A stretch of DNA of 32,682 nt from NCBI GenBank assembly GCA_003169975.1, contig PNAA01000055.1, forward strand, positions 1-32,682. Reading direction: 5' to 3'. Under the pieces are notes generated by a model. That model was not told where the DNA came from, did no database searches, and worked only from the letters and a program-made list of their open reading frames with translations. A program made the position numbers and the translations under genes. Of this stretch, positions 16,888 through 24,157 are shown one piece after another. How positions within the stretch are numbered: the stretch's first letter is position 1; each line of letters starts with the position of its first letter. The DNA comes from Spartobacteria bacterium. Its GTDB lineage: Bacteria; Verrucomicrobiota; Verrucomicrobiia; Chthoniobacterales; UBA10450.

Positions 16888-18084
16888 CTACAGGGCGCCG
16901 AGCTGCTGGAAAATCGCGCCCAGAGCCTGCGCGCTTTGCTCGATCGCAAACCGTTCGCCAGCCCGTTGCCGGCCGGCTTCGCCTAACGAACGAGCCAGGG
17001 CCCGATCTCCGAGCAGGCGGGCGAGCGCATCCGCCAGGGCCGCCGGCCGATGCTCCGGCACGAGCAGACCCGTGACTTCATCGCCCACCATCTCCGGCAC
17101 CCCGCTGATCCCGGTCGAAACGACTGGTAATCCCGCGGCCATTGCTTCCATCACAACGGTCGGCAGGTTATCCATCCCGCCCCCGACCTCCGCAACACAC
17201 GGCAAAGCAAAAACCACGCTGCGAGCCAGCCGGCCAATCACCTCGCCCTGCGCCAGCGGACCGTCCAGCGTGACTTTGTTCGCCAGATCGCTGCTCGCGA
17301 TGCGCTGCTGAAGAGCTGCCTCGAGCGGACCTTCGCCGATAATTTCGCACTGGAAATCGACTCCCCTTTTCAGCAACAACCGGCAGGCCTCGATCAAGTC
17401 GACGAATCCTTTTTTTTCGATCAGCCGGCCGATAGAGATAATCGTTGGCGTGGTGGCGGTGAGATCCGCCGACCGAAATCGGCTGAGATCGATGCCATTG
17501 TAAACCCGGTGCAGCTTCGCCGCGGCGGCCGGATACTTCTCGCGCAAAAACCGCACACCAAAGTCGCTCACCGTGACCACCGCACGGGCCGCGCCCACCA
17601 GGTCACCCAGCGAAATCACGAAGGGTTTTGGCGCAAAAATGTCGTTCGCATGGGCGGTAAAGCTAAATCCAATCCCGAAAAACCGCTCGATCCAGTAGGC
17701 CGTGCGCGCCGCCAATCCGGCGAAGTGCGCGTGCACATGCCGCACGCCGAGCGCTTGCAGGCGCGGCCCGAGATGAGCTGCCTGGTAAAGTCGGAGGAAG
17801 TCGGTCTGCCGGCCCCAGGTCGTGATTTCTCGCTTCGCAGGCTCGGGCAGCATGCCTTTGCGCAACGCCCGGTCCACTTCTCGCACCAGTTGCTCGTCGC
17901 CCGGCAGGTATTGCACCTGGCTGACGATCGACGTCTCCCAGTCCTGCGCGGGTTCATCCAACGGACGCCGGACGGAAAAGATCTCCGGCGAGATGCCCTG
18001 CCGGCGCAGCTCATCGATTTCGCGGAAGCAAAAGGTCTGGGTGAACGAAGGAAACCGCTCAAAAAGGTAGGCGAGCCCGTTCAT
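16888..18084 (-). CDS. GT4-family glycosyltransferase
   Basis: A 398-residue GT-B glycosyltransferase. The start MNGLAYLFERFPSFTQTFCFREIDELR is typical of WcaL/exopolysaccharide-type GT4 enzymes. VHAHFAGLAARTAYW and FSFTAHANDIF lie in the acceptor domain. The C-terminal donor domain has ISIGRLIEKKGFVDLIEA, CEIIGEGPLE and the E-x7-E region VEVGGGMDNLPTVVMEAMAAGLPVVST split around MEAM. It retains the usual EAMA-x-GLPV motif, so the enzyme should be active with a nucleotide sugar. The product is probably a surface polysaccharide. It may be cotranscribed with the DUF547 gene, 54 bases downstream. A TCGTTAGGC copy encodes Ser-Leu-Gly at 16981. Confidence 0.9.
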   Translation of the reverse strand: MNGLAYLFERFPSFTQTFCFREIDELRRQGISPEIFSVRRPLDEPAQDWETSIVSQVQYLPGDEQLVREVDRALRKGMLPEPAKREITTWGRQTDFLRLYQAAHLGPRLQALGVRHVHAHFAGLAARTAYWIERFFGIGFSFTAHANDIFAPKPFVISLGDLVGAARAVVTVSDFGVRFLREKYPAAAAKLHRVYNGIDLSRFRSADLTATTPTIISIGRLIEKKGFVDLIEACRLLLKRGVDFQCEIIGEGPLEAALQQRIASSDLANKVTLDGPLAQGEVIGRLARSVVFALPCVAEVGGGMDNLPTVVMEAMAAGLPVVSTGISGVPEMVGDEVTGLLVPEHRPAALADALARLLGDRALARSLGEAGRQRAGERFAIEQSAQALGAIFQQLGAL

Positions 18085-18193
18085 GGCAAAGGATTACCGG
18101 GGAATCCCGGCCTTGGAAAGGGGCAGTTCGGGCCCATGAATCTTTCTCCGCGGTTCCGTCGGCTCCCCGCACGACTCTTGCTATTATTTAAGA

Positions 18194-19231
18194 ATGCTCC
18201 ACCGCGATTTCTTCGCCTTTTGCACTTCGCTCCACCTGATTGAGCTGAAGGCCATCGGCATCCTTTCGAAGGTAAGGCATTTCGCGGAAAACGACCTCGT
18301 TTATTCCTCCGGCGAAGTCGGCGATGAGCTTTTCATCATCAATCGCGGAGCCGTCGAGTTACTACCACACAATGCCCGCCCGGGGTCGGTGACGACCGTC
18401 CTTTCCCGCGGCGACATCTTTGGTGAGACGGGCGCCCTGATGGAGCTCCCGCGCGATCACACCGCCCGCGCCTGTGCCCCGCTCAGCGTGCAATCATTCC
18501 GCCGCAGCGAATTCCCGGAGCTCATCCAGCGGGTGCCCTCGTTCTTCTTCTTCCTCGCGGAGAAGTTGACGAACCGTTTGTTTCAAGCCAAGGAACTGGC
18601 GCGCTCGCCCAACAGCCTCCTGGAGTTAACCGGCAGCTTGTCAAACTTCGACGTCGTCACCGTTTACCAGACGATCATTCAGTCGATGCAAACCGGTCTG
18701 CTGTCGATCGCGGACGAAGAAGGCGAAACGATCTCCACCTTTTATTTCGAAAAAGGAACACCGCGCTGGGGTCGCTTCGAGCATCTGAGCGGTGAGGAAG
18801 CGTTTTGGCAGCTCTTTCTCCACGAGCATCGATCCGGAACATTCTTCTTCTCCAACCAGACCCAGGTGCGCGCCGACTGGGGCGAGGGTAGCGAGATGTC
18901 CCGCCATGCGGACGAAATTTTGATCAACGCCATCCAGATGCGCGATCAGTTTGAGGATCTGCGCAAGCGGATGACCGACAGCTCGGTGCGACTCAAGCGC
19001 CAAAAATTGAATCTCGCGTGGGACAATCCCAAGATCGAGGAGCTGCGCCCCGTGGCCGAGGAAATCTGGCAGCTCGCCTACAATTCGGCCGTCACGCTCG
19101 CCGACTTGCATGGCCAAAGCCGTTTTTGCGATTGGAAAATCTATCGGACGGTCGACGAACTGGTGCGCAACGGCCACTTCACGCTCGGCGCAAACTGCGA
19201 AGAGCCACAGCTGGTTGGAGCCGGATCATGA
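18194..19231 (+). CDS. Cyclic nucleotide-binding domain protein with PATAN/DUF4388-like region
   Basis: A 345-residue cytosolic signalling protein. Residues about 25-125 form a CRP-type cyclic nucleotide-binding fold: FAENDLVYSSGEVGDELFIINRG, then GDIFGETGALMELPRDHTARA, which is the phosphate-binding cassette with G-E and a following Arg. Residues about 140-240 resemble DUF4388 (PATAN): LTGSLSNFDVVTVYQTIIQSMQTGLLSI, FYFEKGTPRWGRFEHLSGEEAFWQLF and SGTFFF. The C-terminus is mostly helical and ends in a winged-helix-like stretch (LADLHGQSRFCDWKIYRTVDELVRNGHF). It could gate an output in response to cAMP or c-di-GMP; the partner is unknown. The stop codon overlaps the start of the next gene. Confidence 0.83.
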   Translation: MLHRDFFAFCTSLHLIELKAIGILSKVRHFAENDLVYSSGEVGDELFIINRGAVELLPHNARPGSVTTVLSRGDIFGETGALMELPRDHTARACAPLSVQSFRRSEFPELIQRVPSFFFFLAEKLTNRLFQAKELARSPNSLLELTGSLSNFDVVTVYQTIIQSMQTGLLSIADEEGETISTFYFEKGTPRWGRFEHLSGEEAFWQLFLHEHRSGTFFFSNQTQVRADWGEGSEMSRHADEILINAIQMRDQFEDLRKRMTDSSVRLKRQKLNLAWDNPKIEELRPVAEEIWQLAYNSAVTLADLHGQSRFCDWKIYRTVDELVRNGHFTLGANCEEPQLVGAGS

Positions 19232-19485
19232 AAAGAACCTGTCGCGCGGCTGCGCTGCTCCTGGTCGGAGTCGCCCTTCTTTCCGGTTGTTCGATGCTGA
19301 CGGCGAACGGGCGCCGAGAGCGCGCCTACACGCGCTACGTTCAAAAATCGAGTCTCGGCCGCGTCAAACAACAAAAACGGTTGAGACCGCAGAAGCAGAA
19401 GATCCCCGTGATGCAGCCGAGCGAGCCGATGGTCGCGACGGAGGCTTCCGGCCCGCAGTCGGTCGGCGACGGCAGCGGCCAATAA
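19228..19485 (+). CDS. Small predicted lipoprotein, translationally coupled
   Basis: An 85-residue protein starting at the ATG that overlaps the previous stop (ATGA, 19228-19231), a sign of translational coupling. The signal peptide MKRTCRAAALLLVGVALLSGC ends in a lipobox with C21 as the lipid-bearing residue. The mature part is short, basic (GRVKQQKRLRPQKQK) and ends in a low-complexity Ser/Gly tail. No known domain. Tight coupling to the cyclic nucleotide-binding protein suggests a shared process at the envelope. A perfect palindrome follows it. Confidence 0.75.
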   Translation: MKRTCRAAALLLVGVALLSGCSMLTANGRRERAYTRYVQKSSLGRVKQQKRLRPQKQKIPVMQPSEPMVATEASGPQSVGDGSGQ

Positions 19486-19493
19486 GCGCCTAA

Positions 19494-19511
19494 CCCCGAA
19501 AGCTTTCGGGG
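19494..19511. terminator. Perfect palindrome between convergent genes, likely bidirectional terminator
   Basis: CCCCGAAAGCTTTCGGGG is an 18-base perfect palindrome in the 26 bases between the small lipoprotein stop (19485) and the thioesterase stop (19512). It lacks a T run on either side, so it may not be a classic Rho-independent terminator, but its place between convergent genes fits that role. GCCTAAC of the abundant word lies just to its left (19488-19494). Confidence 0.65.
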
Positions 19512-19922
19512 CTAGTCGCGTGGCACCGGGATCGGTTTTCCCGCTTGATCGACCGCCACGTAAGTGAAGACCGCGTGCGTGACCCGGGTCTGCTCGGTGC
19601 GCATGTAGCGCTGCACCCACACTTCCACCGGGATCTTCATCGACGTGCGGCCGATTGACTCGACCCAGGCATAACAGGCGACCGTGTCCCCCACCCTCAC
19701 CGGCGCCAGAAACGACATCCCGTCCAGAGCGACGGTCACCACGCGAGTGCGCGCGGTCTTGGAAGCAAGAATGCCGCTGCCCAGATCCATCTGCGCCATC
19801 AGCCAGCCGCCAAAAATGTCGCCGTTCGGGTTGGTGTCCTTCGGCATGGCGACGGTGCGCGTCACGAGTTCGCCCTTCGGTTTGTCGGATGTTTCGGATG
19901 AATCCATCCGCGAGATTAACAT
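19512..19922 (-). CDS. Acyl-CoA thioesterase, YciA-like hotdog fold
   Basis: A 136-residue hotdog-fold thioesterase that hydrolyses acyl-CoA to free acid and CoA in the cytosol. The signature MPKDTNPNGDIFGGWLMAQMD (from about residue 26) contains the Asn and Asp of the YciA/BACH active site. It is followed by GMSFLAPVRVGDTVACYAWVESIGRTSMKI, the core strand and helix. The start could be the ATG at 19922 or the one 15 bases further in (MDSSETSDK); the latter removes five residues and is equally plausible. It lies downstream of queA on the same strand, with a hairpin in between. Confidence 0.9.
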   Translation of the reverse strand: MLISRMDSSETSDKPKGELVTRTVAMPKDTNPNGDIFGGWLMAQMDLGSGILASKTARTRVVTVALDGMSFLAPVRVGDTVACYAWVESIGRTSMKIPVEVWVQRYMRTEQTRVTHAVFTYVAVDQAGKPIPVPRD

Positions 19923-19942
19923 AAGGATGCAGCGCGGCGAGT

Positions 19943-19972
19943 TGTAGGCGTTTCGCCGAGCGAAACTTCTAC
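19943..19972. repeat. Short TTGTAG-type hairpin between queA and the thioesterase gene
   Basis: Outer arms TGTAG (19943-19947) and CTACA (19968-19972) enclose a stem GTTTCGC (19950-19956) with GCGAAAC (19960-19966) and a 3-base loop. The ends match the TTGTAGACG/CGTCTACA ends of the longer repeats, so it looks like a trimmed member of that family. Its right end supplies the queA stop codon (TAG at 19971-19969 on the reverse strand), as the longer copies do for opcA and the radical SAM gene. Confidence 0.7.
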
Positions 19973-20949
19973 AGAATCAACATGCAGTCGCCATAACTAT
20001 AAAAGCGGTAGTGCTCGCGTACTGCTTCGGCGTACGCCCGAAGGACAAATTCCCGACCGGCAAAGGCCGCGACCAACATCAGGAGCGTAGACCGCGGGAG
20101 ATGAAAATTGGTCAGCAACCGGTCAACGGCCCGGAACTCGTATGGCGGGTAAATGAAAATATCGGTCGCGCCTTCCTGTGCAATCAATCGGCCCTTGTGC
20201 CTAACGGCCGCTTCGAGCACTCGCACGGACGTCGTACCCACCGCGAGCACGCGCTCCGCGCCGTTGATCGCGGCGGCCGCTTCCTCCGTGATCGTGAAGC
20301 GCTCCGCATGCATCCGATGGCCGCCGATCGTCGCACTCTGCACCGGCCGAAAAGTTCCCGTGCCGACGTGCAAAGTGACGAAGGAGTGCGGCAGCTTCGC
20401 CAGAATTTCCGGGGTGAAATGCAAACCGGCGGTCGGCGCCGCGACGGCGCCGGGCGCCTTCGCGAAGACCGTCTGGTAGCGCGTCGCATCTTCCGCGTCC
20501 GCGGCGCGATGGAGATACGGGGGCAAGGGAACATGTCCCCCGCGATAAGGATCGATCGCGCGCTCGAACCTCACGAGCCGCTCGCCTTCTTCGAAGATTT
20601 CCTCCACGCGACCGGCCACTCCGCCGAGCACGGCTGTCGCGCCGAGACGCATCTTGCGTCCTGGCTTCACCAGGCATTTCCAGGCCTGCGCATCGACCTG
20701 TTCGAGGAGCAGGAATTCAATCGCGCCGTCGTCGGAAAAACGCCTGGCCGGCAGGACACGGGTATCGTTGAGCACGAGAAGGTCGCCTGGCCTAACGAAC
20801 TCCCCCAGCTCCTTAAACGGCCGATGCGCGATCGTCCCCCGTGCGCGCTCGAGCACCATCATGCGCGCATCTTCCCGCCGGGGCAGCGGTCGCTGCGCGA
20901 TCAATTCCTCCGGTAACGCGAAATCGTACTCGTCCACTCGGCCGCTCAT
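19969..20949 (-). CDS. queA: S-adenosylmethionine:tRNA ribosyltransferase-isomerase
   Basis: A 326-residue QueA, which transfers and isomerises the ribosyl part of SAM onto 7-aminomethyl-7-deazaguanine in tRNA to make epoxyqueuosine, in the cytosol. Signatures include EYDFALPEELIAQRPLPRREDARMMVL at the start, LLVLNDTRVLPARR, RYQTVFAKAPGAVAAPTAGLHFT, TLHVGTGTFRPV and TNFHLPRSTLLMLVAAF. Length fits the family. A TCGTTAGGC copy falls at 20790, encoding Phe-Val-Arg in another frame. The gene ends within the hairpin at 19943-19972. It is divergent from the uracil-DNA glycosylase gene with 59 bases between. Confidence 0.96.
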   Translation of the reverse strand: MSGRVDEYDFALPEELIAQRPLPRREDARMMVLERARGTIAHRPFKELGEFVRPGDLLVLNDTRVLPARRFSDDGAIEFLLLEQVDAQAWKCLVKPGRKMRLGATAVLGGVAGRVEEIFEEGERLVRFERAIDPYRGGHVPLPPYLHRAADAEDATRYQTVFAKAPGAVAAPTAGLHFTPEILAKLPHSFVTLHVGTGTFRPVQSATIGGHRMHAERFTITEEAAAAINGAERVLAVGTTSVRVLEAAVRHKGRLIAQEGATDIFIYPPYEFRAVDRLLTNFHLPRSTLLMLVAAFAGREFVLRAYAEAVREHYRFYSYGDCMLIL

Positions 20950-21008
20950 CGCCGCACCATCAAAGGAATTGCCGCCACGCGCAAAACCTTGAAGAATGAA
21001 TCCGCCGC

Positions 21009-21755
21009 ATGGACGAGTTTACCCAGGCCCTCGACGCCACGATCGCAGCGCTCGACCAGATGGAGCGCGCGACGGATCGACCGCTCCGCGCCAGTCGCGG
21101 CGCGCTCGATCGGCTTTGCCATCTCCCGCCGCTCGCGAGCGACAAGGCCCAACGGCTGGAGCCCCTCCGCCAGCGCGTGTCGGTTTGCCTCCAGTGCCCG
21201 CACCTCGCCTCCGCTCGCACGCAGACCGTTTTCGGAGTGGGCAATCCAAACGCGGAATTAATGTTCATCGGCGAAGCTCCCGGCGCGGATGAAGATCGTC
21301 AGGGTGAACCGTTTGTTGGGCGCGCCGGTCAATTGCTCACCAAGATCATCGCAGCGATGGGCTTCAGCCGCGACGAGGTCTACATCGCCAACGTCCTCAA
21401 GTGCCGGCCCGACATGCCCGCCGGCGAGCCCGGCAATCGGAAGCCGACTCCTGACGAAATGGAAACCTGCCTTCCCTACCTGACCGAACAGATCGAAATC
21501 ATCGGACCCAAAGTCCTGGTCGCACTCGGGGCAACAGCGGTCGAAGGGCTCCTGAAAATTCGCGAGCCAATGGGGAAGTTGCGCGGCCGCTGGCATGCGT
21601 ATCGCGAGACGCCGCTGATGATCACGTTTCATCCCTCGTATTTGCTGCGGAACCAGAGCAACACGGAGAAGCGCAAGGTCTGGGAAGACATGCTCCTCGT
21701 CCTCGAGCGCCTCGAGCGCTCGATCACGGAGAAACAGCGCAACTACTTTCGTTAG
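21009..21755 (+). CDS. Family 4 uracil-DNA glycosylase with 4Fe-4S cluster
   Basis: A 248-residue type 4 uracil-DNA glycosylase, which removes uracil from DNA to start base-excision repair. The active-site motif [20 protein letters not shown] (about 88-107) is intact. The cluster cysteines are C60, C63, C132 (KCRP) and C154 (METCLPYL). A late HPSYLLR is the conserved DNA-intercalation loop. The first 55 residues form an extra helical head common in this family. The stop codon TAG (21753-21755) lies inside an exact TCGTTAGGC copy (21749-21757), so the abundant word doubles as the gene end. Confidence 0.94.
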   Translation: MDEFTQALDATIAALDQMERATDRPLRASRGALDRLCHLPPLASDKAQRLEPLRQRVSVCLQCPHLASARTQTVFGVGNPNAELMFIGEAPGADEDRQGEPFVGRAGQLLTKIIAAMGFSRDEVYIANVLKCRPDMPAGEPGNRKPTPDEMETCLPYLTEQIEIIGPKVLVALGATAVEGLLKIREPMGKLRGRWHAYRETPLMITFHPSYLLRNQSNTEKRKVWEDMLLVLERLERSITEKQRNYFR

Positions 21756-21832
21756 GCGGGCGCTCCCGACAGAGGTCGGTTTACCGTCACCTCGGCTCCG
21801 GGGAGCGCAACGCGCGGTGAGAATTCCGATGC

Positions 21833-22654
21833 CTAGCGCACGATCCAGAGATTGCACGGAATCACATCCGTGACCCAGGAAATCCGGCCCGGCAGTCTTG
21901 GCGTCGACTCGGACTTCGTCTCCAACGGAACGACGAGCAGATCGGCCTCGACCGCCTGGACAAAATTGGAGGTGGCAAACCCCGTATTGCCGCGAATGCA
22001 GCGCGCGTCGATCGGAACCTCGGTCGCACCGGCGGCAAGGATGAACTCCCGTAGAGCGATTTCCTCTTCTTCCAAAGTGCGGGCTTGACCTTTGGAGGTC
22101 TTGCTCCGCCGCGCGGCGCGCGCCTTGTCAAAGCTGGTGTAGCTGCGGATAACGTAGAGACGTTCGCAATGTTCGCCTTCCGCGAGACGCAAAGTGCGAC
22201 GCAACGCACCTTGGGCGTGCTCGGAATACTCCACGATGAAGACGATATGACGGAGCGGCTTCGGCTCGAGTTCCGGATGGGTGAAAAGCATCACCGAACA
22301 GGTGGCTTCGCGCACCAGCCGACGCGCGACGTCGCCCAGAAATTGCCGATGGATCGCTTCCTTCTCCAGCGCGCCGGCGATCAGAAGTTCGACCTGCAAT
22401 TTGTGCGCCGCGGCGAGGATGCCGCTCGCAGCGTCGCCTTCTTCATAATGCACGACGGAATCGGCGGGCAGCTTCAACTTCTCGATCGCCTCCGCGAATT
22501 TCCGCGTCGTCGCGGCATCGCGTTGTCCGACGTAGATCATGCTCAGCGCGGACCCAAAACGGGTGCGGATTCGGTTGGCCTCGGCCAGGACCTGGTGGAA
22601 ACGGGGCGAGAACGCCGCCGCCACCGCGATGGATCGATAGGGAGTTTCGCTCAT
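21833..22654 (-). CDS. Tandem universal stress protein
   Basis: A 273-residue protein with two UspA-like domains, about 1-130 and 135-273. The first starts YRSIAVAAAFSPRFHQVLAEANRI and ends ARRLVREATCSVMLFTHPE. The second starts LRHIVFIVEYSEHAQGALRRTLRLA and ends in a degenerate NLWIVR. The first lacks a clear G-x2-G-x9-G(S/T) ATP loop (it has GALEKEAIHRQFLGDVARRL), so nucleotide binding is uncertain. I chose the ATG at 22654 because GGGAGA lies about 4 bases upstream; the longer frame overlaps coaD and its translation has no domain. It is divergent from coaD. Confidence 0.87.
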   Translation of the reverse strand: MSETPYRSIAVAAAFSPRFHQVLAEANRIRTRFGSALSMIYVGQRDAATTRKFAEAIEKLKLPADSVVHYEEGDAASGILAAAHKLQVELLIAGALEKEAIHRQFLGDVARRLVREATCSVMLFTHPELEPKPLRHIVFIVEYSEHAQGALRRTLRLAEGEHCERLYVIRSYTSFDKARAARRSKTSKGQARTLEEEEIALREFILAAGATEVPIDARCIRGNTGFATSNFVQAVEADLLVVPLETKSESTPRLPGRISWVTDVIPCNLWIVR

Positions 22655-22750
22655 GATTCTCCCGCTACTTTGGAGCGTGGCCAGCCAACGGCAACCGGGG
22701 TTTCGATCGTGCTGCGTTGAAATTCGCCGTTCCTCTGCGAATTTCCGGCC

Positions 22751-23230
22751 ATGCGACGCGCGATTTATCCCGGGAGCTTCGACCCGGTGACCAACGGCCA
22801 TCTCGATGTGATCGAGCGCGCGCGAAAACTTTTTGACGAGGTGGTGGTCGCCGTGGCGCACAACGACCAGAAGCAACCGCTTTTTACCCTCGCGGAGCGG
22901 CTCGATTTCCTGGGCCAGGTCACGGCGTCACTCGCCGGCGTGAAGGTGGCGCCATTGGACGGATTGCTGGTCGAATTCGCGGTGCAACAGAACGCGCACG
23001 CGGTGGTGCGCGGATTGCGCGCGGTCTCGGATTTCGAATTCGAATTCCAGATGGCGCTGATGAATCGCAAACTGGAAGCGACGGTGGAAACCATCTTTCT
23101 GATGCCGAAAGAGGAGTACACTTATCTTAGCTCGCGGATCGTGAAGGAGATCGCGCGGCTCGGCGGGGATGTGGGGAAGTTTGTCCCGCCCTGTGTGGTG
23201 GAAAGTTTTGCGCGGAAGTTGCAGCGATGA
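22751..23230 (+). CDS. coaD: Phosphopantetheine adenylyltransferase
   Basis: A 159-residue enzyme that adds AMP from ATP to 4'-phosphopantetheine to make dephospho-CoA, in the cytosol. The nucleotidyltransferase motif GSFDPVTNGHLDVIERA at about residues 8-24 includes the T/H-x-G-H signature. VVRGLRAVSDFEFEFQMALMN is the second core block. SSRIVKEIARLGGDV replaces the common SSTLVRE-x-x-x-x-G. Length fits. It heads a forward block with yceD, rpmF, plsX and fabH. Its stop overlaps the start of a micro-ORF (ATGA at 23227-23230). Confidence 0.96.
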   Translation: MRRAIYPGSFDPVTNGHLDVIERARKLFDEVVVAVAHNDQKQPLFTLAERLDFLGQVTASLAGVKVAPLDGLLVEFAVQQNAHAVVRGLRAVSDFEFEFQMALMNRKLEATVETIFLMPKEEYTYLSSRIVKEIARLGGDVGKFVPPCVVESFARKLQR

Positions 23231-23276
23231 ACTCCGAAAGGCTTCGCGAGTGAACTCCGAAAGGTTTCGCGAGTGA
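23227..23276 (+). repeat. 23-base tandem duplication forming two coupled 8-codon micro-ORFs
   Basis: Units 23228-23250 and 23251-23273 are identical but for one base (GGCTTC against GGTTTC). The unit is 24 minus 1 bases, so each copy makes an 8-codon frame whose stop overlaps the next start. Micro-ORF 1 is 23227-23253 (ATG, encoding MNSERLRE). Micro-ORF 2 is 23250-23276 (GTG, encoding MNSERFRE). Their stops overlap the next start as GTGA, and the second overlaps the GTG of yceD at 23273. So coaD, two micro-ORFs and yceD form an unbroken chain of stop-start overlaps. Each unit also carries GAAAGG about 9 bases before the next GTG. Whether the micro-ORFs are translated is unknown. Confidence 0.75.
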
Positions 23277-23734
23277 AAATTCATTTGCGCCAAATACCGG
23301 CCGAGGGCCTGCATCTGGAGGGCGAGGAAGATTGTCCGATTCCGCAGCTGGATCCCGCCGAGGTGCGGTGCGCGGGCCCGCTCCGCTACGCGCTCGATGC
23401 CGGGATTTCCGAGGGTGCGCTTTGGGTAAATGGCGCCCTGGCCCAGCCGGTCGAGCTGCGTTGCGTGCGCTGCCTGGAATCGTTCCCTTTCGACATCGAG
23501 GTGAGGGATTTCACCATTCACACCGAGCTCGCCGGACCCGAAGCCGTCGATCTGACGCCCTTCATGCGGGAAGACATCCTGCTCAATCTGCCGGCCTACC
23601 CGCATTGCGATCGCGAAGGCGGTCGGGTCTGCCCGGTGCCGGAGGCGATCAAGCAGCCAGACGCGAGCGCGGTGCTCGAGGAACGCCCGCCGGACTGGAG
23701 CGCGCTGGATCGGTTAAAGATCCGAGAATCGTGA
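23273..23734 (+). CDS. yceD: YceD family (DUF177) protein
   Basis: A 153-residue YceD/DUF177 protein, a family linked to 23S rRNA accumulation and usually found just before rpmF. The Cys-containing core LRCVRCLESFPFDIEV (about 61-76) and a late PAYPHCDREGGRVCPV fit the family. The start is GTG at 23273, overlapping the stop of the upstream micro-ORF (GTGA). GAAAGG in the repeat unit provides a ribosome site. The neighbouring L32 gene supports the assignment. The inverted repeat at 23723-23782 overlaps its end. Confidence 0.85.
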   Translation: MKIHLRQIPAEGLHLEGEEDCPIPQLDPAEVRCAGPLRYALDAGISEGALWVNGALAQPVELRCVRCLESFPFDIEVRDFTIHTELAGPEAVDLTPFMREDILLNLPAYPHCDREGGRVCPVPEAIKQPDASAVLEERPPDWSALDRLKIRES

Positions 23735-23782
23735 ACTGAGCTTCGTGAATCGTTGCAGCTGATACCCGATTCACGGTTCTCG
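23723..23782. repeat. Inverted repeat between yceD and rpmF
   Basis: Arms CGAGAATCGTGAA (23723-23735) and TTCACGGTTCTCG (23770-23782) pair with one mismatch across a 34-base loop that holds a further GTGAATCG. The left arm covers the yceD stop. It could lower read-through or give rpmF a processed leader. It is unrelated to the other repeat families here. Confidence 0.6.
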
Positions 23783-23836
23783 AATCTTCTTCTGCCGTTG
23801 TTTTTTTCCGAAACCCTGCTTTCCTGAGTCGCTCGT

Positions 23837-24019
23837 ATGGGAGTTCCAAAACGCAAAACTTCAAAGATGCGGCTGCGCACGCGCAAAGCATCGCATCGCT
23901 GGCAGCCGCCACAGCTCAACAAATGCCCGCAATGCGGCAGCACGGTGCAATCGCACACCGCCTGCCCTTCCTGCGGATATTACAAGGGGCGGCAGGTGCT
24001 AACGGTGGACGCTGGTTAA
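23837..24019 (+). CDS. rpmF: 50S ribosomal protein L32
   Basis: A 60-residue ribosomal protein L32 of the large subunit. It starts MGVPKRKTSKMRLRTRKA, the usual L32 N-terminus, and contains the zinc-ribbon pairs CPQCG and CPSCG, so this is the C+ (zinc-binding) form. Position between yceD and plsX is the classic bacterial order. A palindromic repeat follows two bases after the stop. Confidence 0.96.
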   Translation: MGVPKRKTSKMRLRTRKASHRWQPPQLNKCPQCGSTVQSHTACPSCGYYKGRQVLTVDAG

Positions 24020-24020
24020 G

Positions 24021-24103
24021 GTGGGAGGGGCCTTTGTGCCCCGATCTTCGCTCGTCGCTATTCAAGCCACTCTCGATTCTCGCGGCACCAAGGCCGCTCC
24101 CAC
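24021..24103. repeat. Small palindromic repeat, GTGGGAGGGGCC family, copy 2
   Basis: The left arm GTGGGAGGGGCCTTTGTGCC (24021-24040) pairs with 24084-24103 with two mismatches. The outer sequence matches copy 1 at 5774-5849, including the CCCCGA following the left arm. It lies between rpmF and plsX in the lipid operon, so insertion into an operon has been tolerated. It might cause partial termination and set L32 apart from PlsX/FabH levels. Confidence 0.85.
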
Positions 24104-24157
24104 ATTGAGATTTTTCGTTTTGCATTCGCCAACTGAAAATCGCAGATTGGCCCCTCG

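Noticed and set aside
23227-23276. The 23-base tandem repeat as a CRISPR or tandem-repeat array
   Set aside because: Only two units with no spacers; better explained as a tandem duplication at a gene junction.
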